Positions 13,947 through 16,970 of a DNA stretch of 16,970 nt are shown in pieces. Source of the DNA: Gammaproteobacteria bacterium (GTDB lineage Bacteria > Pseudomonadota > Gammaproteobacteria > UBA4575); assembly GCA_028281205.1 (NCBI GenBank), contig JANQKJ010000102.1, forward strand, positions 1 to 16,970, written 5' to 3'. Numbering within the stretch: position 1 is the stretch's first letter; each line of letters opens with the position of its first letter. A program made the position numbers and the translations under genes. Below the pieces are notes generated by a model. That model saw only the letters and a list, made by a program, of their open reading frames with translations. It was not told where the DNA came from and searched no databases.

Positions 13947-15385
13947 GCCATTGACTCCGTGAGCATAGGTGGCCTCACTGCAATCGTACGTCGCCCGATA
14001 ATAGTCATTGAGAAATTAAAGGCCATTAACATTGCACCTAATAAAAAGATTAAGCCGGCTATGAAACGCAATAAATAATATGGATTCATTGCAGCCATAA
14101 TGTCAGTAAAGCTATAACGCAGTTCGCCTATTTGATCGAGTGCCAACCACAGTACACCTTGCGATACACCCGCTCCCCACATTGCTACGATGTAGAGAAT
14201 GGTTCCTGCTAACGCCATCCAAAAGTGAATATTAGCCAGACGCACGCTATATAATTTTGCGCCAACTAATCTAGGAACCAAGAAATAAAAGGTGCCGAAA
14301 GTAATTAGTGCATTCCAACCTAATGCGCCTGAATGAACATGACCCACTGTCCAATCAGTAAAGTGGCTAATCACATTGACACTTTTAATTGCCATCATAG
14401 GTCCTTCAAATGTAGCTAAACCATAAAATGCAAGTGCCAGTACAATAAATTTTAACGCTGGATCAGTGCGTAACTTCTCCCATGCAGTACTGACTGTCAT
14501 GATGCCATTCACCATAGAAGCCCAGGAAGGTGCAAGCAATATCAGACTCATGATTACACCCAAATTTTGCACCCATTCAGGAATGGCATTGAAGTGTAAG
14601 TGATGCGGGCCAGCCCAAATATAACTATATGCAAATGCCCAGAATGCAACGATTGATAAACGATAACTCCAAATCGGCCGTTCCGCTTGTTTAGGCAGGA
14701 AGTAATACATCATGCCCAAGAAACCACCAGTGAGCAAAAAACCAACTGCATTATGTCCATACCACCATTGCACAATCGCGTCTTGCGCACCTGCATATAA
14801 TGAATATGACTTAGTGAGTGTAACCGGCAACTCCATACTATTTACTATATGGAGCATAGCGATAACTATGATCAAGCCGCCATAAAACCAATTGGAAATA
14901 TATATTTCCTTAATTCTTCGTTTAGCAATAGTGCCAAAAAACACAATCGCAAAGCACACCCATACTACAGTAATAGCAATATCAAATGGCCATTCCAGTT
15001 CAGCATATTCTTTTGAAGTATTTAATCCACCAAGTAGCGACAGACCGCCTAGTAGTATAGCGATTTGCCATGCCCAACAAGTGAACCACGCAAGATTAGG
15101 TGCAAACAGACGCACATGACAGGTCCTTTGCACACTATAGTATGCTGTACCCATTAATGCGGATACCGCAAACCCGAATATCACTACATTAGTATGGAAT
15201 GTGCGTAACCTTCCAAATGAAATCCAAGGGTTGTCAAAGTTTAATTCTGGCCAAATTAGCTGTGCTGCAACATAGACGCCTGCAAACATGCCTAACACAG
15301 CCCAGAATATTGAAAACATCACTAAAACTGTAACGATACGGTCACTATATATTTCTACAGATAATGATTTGGCAGGGTCAGCCAC
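13943..15385 (-). CDS. ccoN: cbb3-type cytochrome c oxidase, catalytic subunit I (CcoN)
   Basis: A 480-residue heme-copper oxidase with 12 membrane helices. I start at GTG 15385, because AGGAG lies 7 bases before it and the family's usual length follows; an upstream ATG at 15424 would place the start inside the neighbour. Key residues are present: H64 (heme b) in RTFHTNVV; H211 in YGHNAVGF, with H261 and H262 in PHHLHF, for CuB; Y255, the cross-linked tyrosine; and H349 and H351 in VGHVHSGALGW for heme b3 and heme b. The enzyme reduces oxygen with high affinity and pumps protons in the inner membrane. The GTG is two bases after the stop of the YIP1-like gene, so that gene belongs to the same transcript. 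Confidence 0.97.
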   Translation of the reverse strand: MADPAKSLSVEIYSDRIVTVLVMFSIFWAVLGMFAGVYVAAQLIWPELNFDNPWISFGRLRTFHTNVVIFGFAVSALMGTAYYSVQRTCHVRLFAPNLAWFTCWAWQIAILLGGLSLLGGLNTSKEYAELEWPFDIAITVVWVCFAIVFFGTIAKRRIKEIYISNWFYGGLIIVIAMLHIVNSMELPVTLTKSYSLYAGAQDAIVQWWYGHNAVGFLLTGGFLGMMYYFLPKQAERPIWSYRLSIVAFWAFAYSYIWAGPHHLHFNAIPEWVQNLGVIMSLILLAPSWASMVNGIMTVSTAWEKLRTDPALKFIVLALAFYGLATFEGPMMAIKSVNVISHFTDWTVGHVHSGALGWNALITFGTFYFLVPRLVGAKLYSVRLANIHFWMALAGTILYIVAMWGAGVSQGVLWLALDQIGELRYSFTDIMAAMNPYYLLRFIAGLIFLLGAMLMAFNFSMTIIGRRTIAVRPPMLTESMA

Positions 15386-15387
15386 AA

Positions 15388-16056
15388 TTACACTCCTAAT
15401 GATGGACCAATTCCGTAACTCCAAAGAGCTACTGTAATTCCAAGTAAACTAACAAGAGCCACTAGAAAATAACCAATTAATGATGAAGCCATTAGCATGC
15501 CGCGTTCTGGCGTTGTGTGTAACACAATGGGAAGCCCGCGATAGAGTAAGTACATACTCCAAAGAATTGCCGGCACAAGCACTAAAATATTAATAAAAAC
15601 ATCTGGGTATAAATGAATAACACTGCCCAGTGCAAGTGGTGCACCAACGATAGAGATCATCGCAAAATGAACCCCCAACGCATGTCTAGCGCCATAGGTA
15701 CTCGCCATCCAGCGCGACACTATAGAGGTGCTAATAAAACCTAATAGTAATGCAATAAAATATGCGATGCTTATTACTACAAGAGTTTGATTAGGTAAAA
15801 ACAATGGTTCAACGTTGCCCAAGCGCCAACCATAATTACTTGCACCTATGTAAGCAAATAATGGCGGCAATATGCCAAACCACAAAGCTATTTTCAGAAA
15901 TACAACAACGCTTGAAGGTTGCAAATCAGACAGGACTTTAAATACGGTCGTTGGCTGAAATAAAAGACGCAATACTAAAAAAAATGAAAATGCTTTATCC
16001 ATAACGCAAATCAAATATTGATCAACTCTTATGCAATATCCAGTTACACTGGACAT
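15388..16056 (-). CDS. YIP1-family multi-span membrane protein, first gene of the cbb3 operon
   Basis: A 222-residue inner-membrane protein, with about five helices, that resembles the bacterial YIP1 family (PF04893). Typical features are a helical N-terminus LRLLFQPTTVFKVLSDLQ, then helices at about 49-67, 88-110, 130-150, 156-172 and 190-215. A start at M19 (16002, MDKAFSFFLVLRLL) would fit family proteins better; neither start has a good ribosome site, so 16056 is kept as the outer limit. It ends two bases before the ccoN start, and the AGGAG of ccoN overlaps its last codons, so coupling is tight. Function of bacterial YIP1 proteins is not settled; a role in assembling or stabilising the oxidase is inferred only from position. 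Confidence 0.8.
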   Translation of the reverse strand: MSSVTGYCIRVDQYLICVMDKAFSFFLVLRLLFQPTTVFKVLSDLQPSSVVVFLKIALWFGILPPLFAYIGASNYGWRLGNVEPLFLPNQTLVVISIAYFIALLLGFISTSIVSRWMASTYGARHALGVHFAMISIVGAPLALGSVIHLYPDVFINILVLVPAILWSMYLLYRGLPIVLHTTPERGMLMASSLIGYFLVALVSLLGITVALWSYGIGPSLGV

Positions 16057-16143
16057 TAATGTTATCGAACAAATCCCTTATTGAGAGTTACCGCTGAATT
16101 TGACTAAGCTTCATTTATCTACGGTCAGCCCAACACCGGCAGT

Positions 16144-16185
16144 ACGATACCAATATGAAATAAAAAGCTAACTGATGTATATCAA
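16144..16185 (-). promoter_or_regulatory. FNR/Anr-dependent promoter of the YIP1-ccoNOQP operon
   Basis: On the reverse strand TTGAT-ATAC-ATCAG (16185 down to 16172) matches the FNR/Anr consensus TTGAT-N4-ATCAA at 9 of 10 bases. TATCGT at 16149-16144 is a -10-like hexamer exactly at class II spacing (site centre at -41.5), which puts the transcript start near 16137, some 80 bases before the first possible ATG. Low-oxygen activation by FNR/Anr is the established control of cbb3 operons. Confidence 0.75.
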
Positions 16186-16247
16186 GTTTTCTTGCGCTTT
16201 AATTATTTAAATATGTAATACAAGCAAGTCAGACTATAAAAGATACA

Positions 16248-16970
16248 CTAAGTATTTAAATACCAAATACGATCTACTTCCTTGGTAATCGCTGGATTAT
16301 TGCTAATTATTATTGTAGTGGCTTGTAGCTCTTTAATAAGAGAAATTAGGCAATGCGTGCCACTATCATCGAGAAATTTAATTGAATTATCGATTAAAAG
16401 TAATTTTGGTTTCTTAAAATATGCGCGCATCATCTTAATACGCAGAATTTCACCTTCAGACAGATTATTACCATTTTCTGATATCTTGCCGTCTAACCCA
16501 CCCACCCTAGAGTAGATGTTATTAAGTCCAAAACGAATAATTAATTGCTCAATTGTCTCATCATCTGGCCTAGGTTGAATATCAAGTGTTAATGCTTTTC
16601 TAAAGCTGCCTTTTAGGATAGGTGTATGTTTAGAAATAAATGAAATAACTTTATTTATGTCTTTATGACTGTAATCGCTTATAGGGTAATCATTTATTAG
16701 CACCTCCCCCAGATCAGGACTTTCAATACCACTTATTAGTTTCAAAATACTTGACTTACCACTACCATTATTCCCATCCAAGGCAATAAACTCCCCAGAG
16801 ACTATTGAAATATTGATATTGCTCAAATCATTTTTAAATATATTTAGCAATTGCACATTAATTTTTTTATCAACATCAAAAGATCTAATACTGTCTATAT
16901 CTGATTCATTATTAATACCACAGGCAAATATCGAATTGCATTTTTCTTTAGCAATCTTCCAGGCAGCATA
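16248..16970 (-). CDS. ABC exporter-type protein, C-terminal ATP-binding domain with degenerate motifs (partial)
   Basis: The reading frame is open from the right edge (16970) to a TAA at 16248, 240 visible residues, so the GTG at 16856 is not a real start. The first 38 residues look like the linker between membrane and ATPase domains of an exporter. The ATPase has an intact Walker A (GNNGSGKSS), but other motifs deviate: the Q-loop has Lys where Gln is usual (ISKHTPILKG), the signature is LSEGE rather than LSGGQ, Walker B reads LLLIDN with Asn instead of catalytic Glu, and the H-switch reads ISNNPAI with Asn instead of His. It probably binds but hydrolyses ATP poorly, as in the degenerate half of heterodimeric exporters. 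The substrate is not determinable, and the membrane part is outside the window. Confidence 0.85.
   Translation of the reverse strand, partial: YAAWKIAKEKCNSIFACGINNESDIDSIRSFDVDKKINVQLLNIFKNDLSNINISIVSGEFIALDGNNGSGKSSILKLISGIESPDLGEVLINDYPISDYSHKDINKVISFISKHTPILKGSFRKALTLDIQPRPDDETIEQLIIRFGLNNIYSRVGGLDGKISENGNNLSEGEILRIKMMRAYFKKPKLLLIDNSIKFLDDSGTHCLISLIKELQATTIIISNNPAITKEVDRIWYLNT

Overview
The window is an AT-rich piece of a bacterial chromosome. The protein families suggest a gammaproteobacterium: a cbb3 oxidase operon in the order ccoNOQP with an FNR/Anr-type box, a FadL-type outer-membrane protein, a ZnuD-like TonB receptor behind a Zur-type box, TspO, a tandem universal stress protein and KatG. 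The SbtA/SbtB pair at the left edge fits an organism that concentrates bicarbonate, possibly a chemolithoautotroph, but no carbon-fixation gene lies in the window. I cannot name genus or species. I see no tRNA, rRNA, CRISPR array, insertion sequence or phage gene.

Layout. 1-542 (+): end of sbtA, then the PII-like gene sbtB. 564-1934 (-): a FadL/OmpP1-family gene cut by one in-frame TGA at codon 363; the coding frame continues intact to a normal outer-membrane C-terminus. 2169-2663 (+): tspO, converging with a zinc-less MDR oxidoreductase (2660-3688, -). 3958-4905 (-): a two-domain universal stress protein behind a weak FNR-like box. 5120-5542 (-): a 94-residue unknown protein and, just upstream, a 35-residue single-span membrane peptide. 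5735-7348 (-): a likely three-gene unit of a membrane fatty acid hydroxylase/sterol desaturase, a secreted His/Ala/Lys/Glu repeat protein (HAGKAAE units) and a secreted protein of unknown family. 7744-9939 (-): katG with a clear terminator. 10231-12216 (+): ZnuD-like TonB-dependent receptor. 12294-16056 (-): ccoP, ccoQ, ccoO, ccoN and, first in the operon, a YIP1-family membrane protein. 16248 to the right edge (-): the C-terminal nucleotide-binding domain of an ABC exporter whose catalytic motifs are degenerate.

How the parts fit. Several genes suit life at low or changing oxygen: the high-affinity cbb3 oxidase, the FNR/Anr-type sites, the universal stress protein and KatG for peroxide. Others handle acquisition at the cell surface: bicarbonate (SbtA), zinc (the TonB receptor) and hydrophobic compounds (the broken FadL).

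The parts most worth a second look are the single TGA in the fadL-like gene, the HAGK-repeat operon, the YIP1 gene leading the cbb3 operon, and the ABC domain with three altered catalytic positions. I did not find a clear new defence or mobile system.
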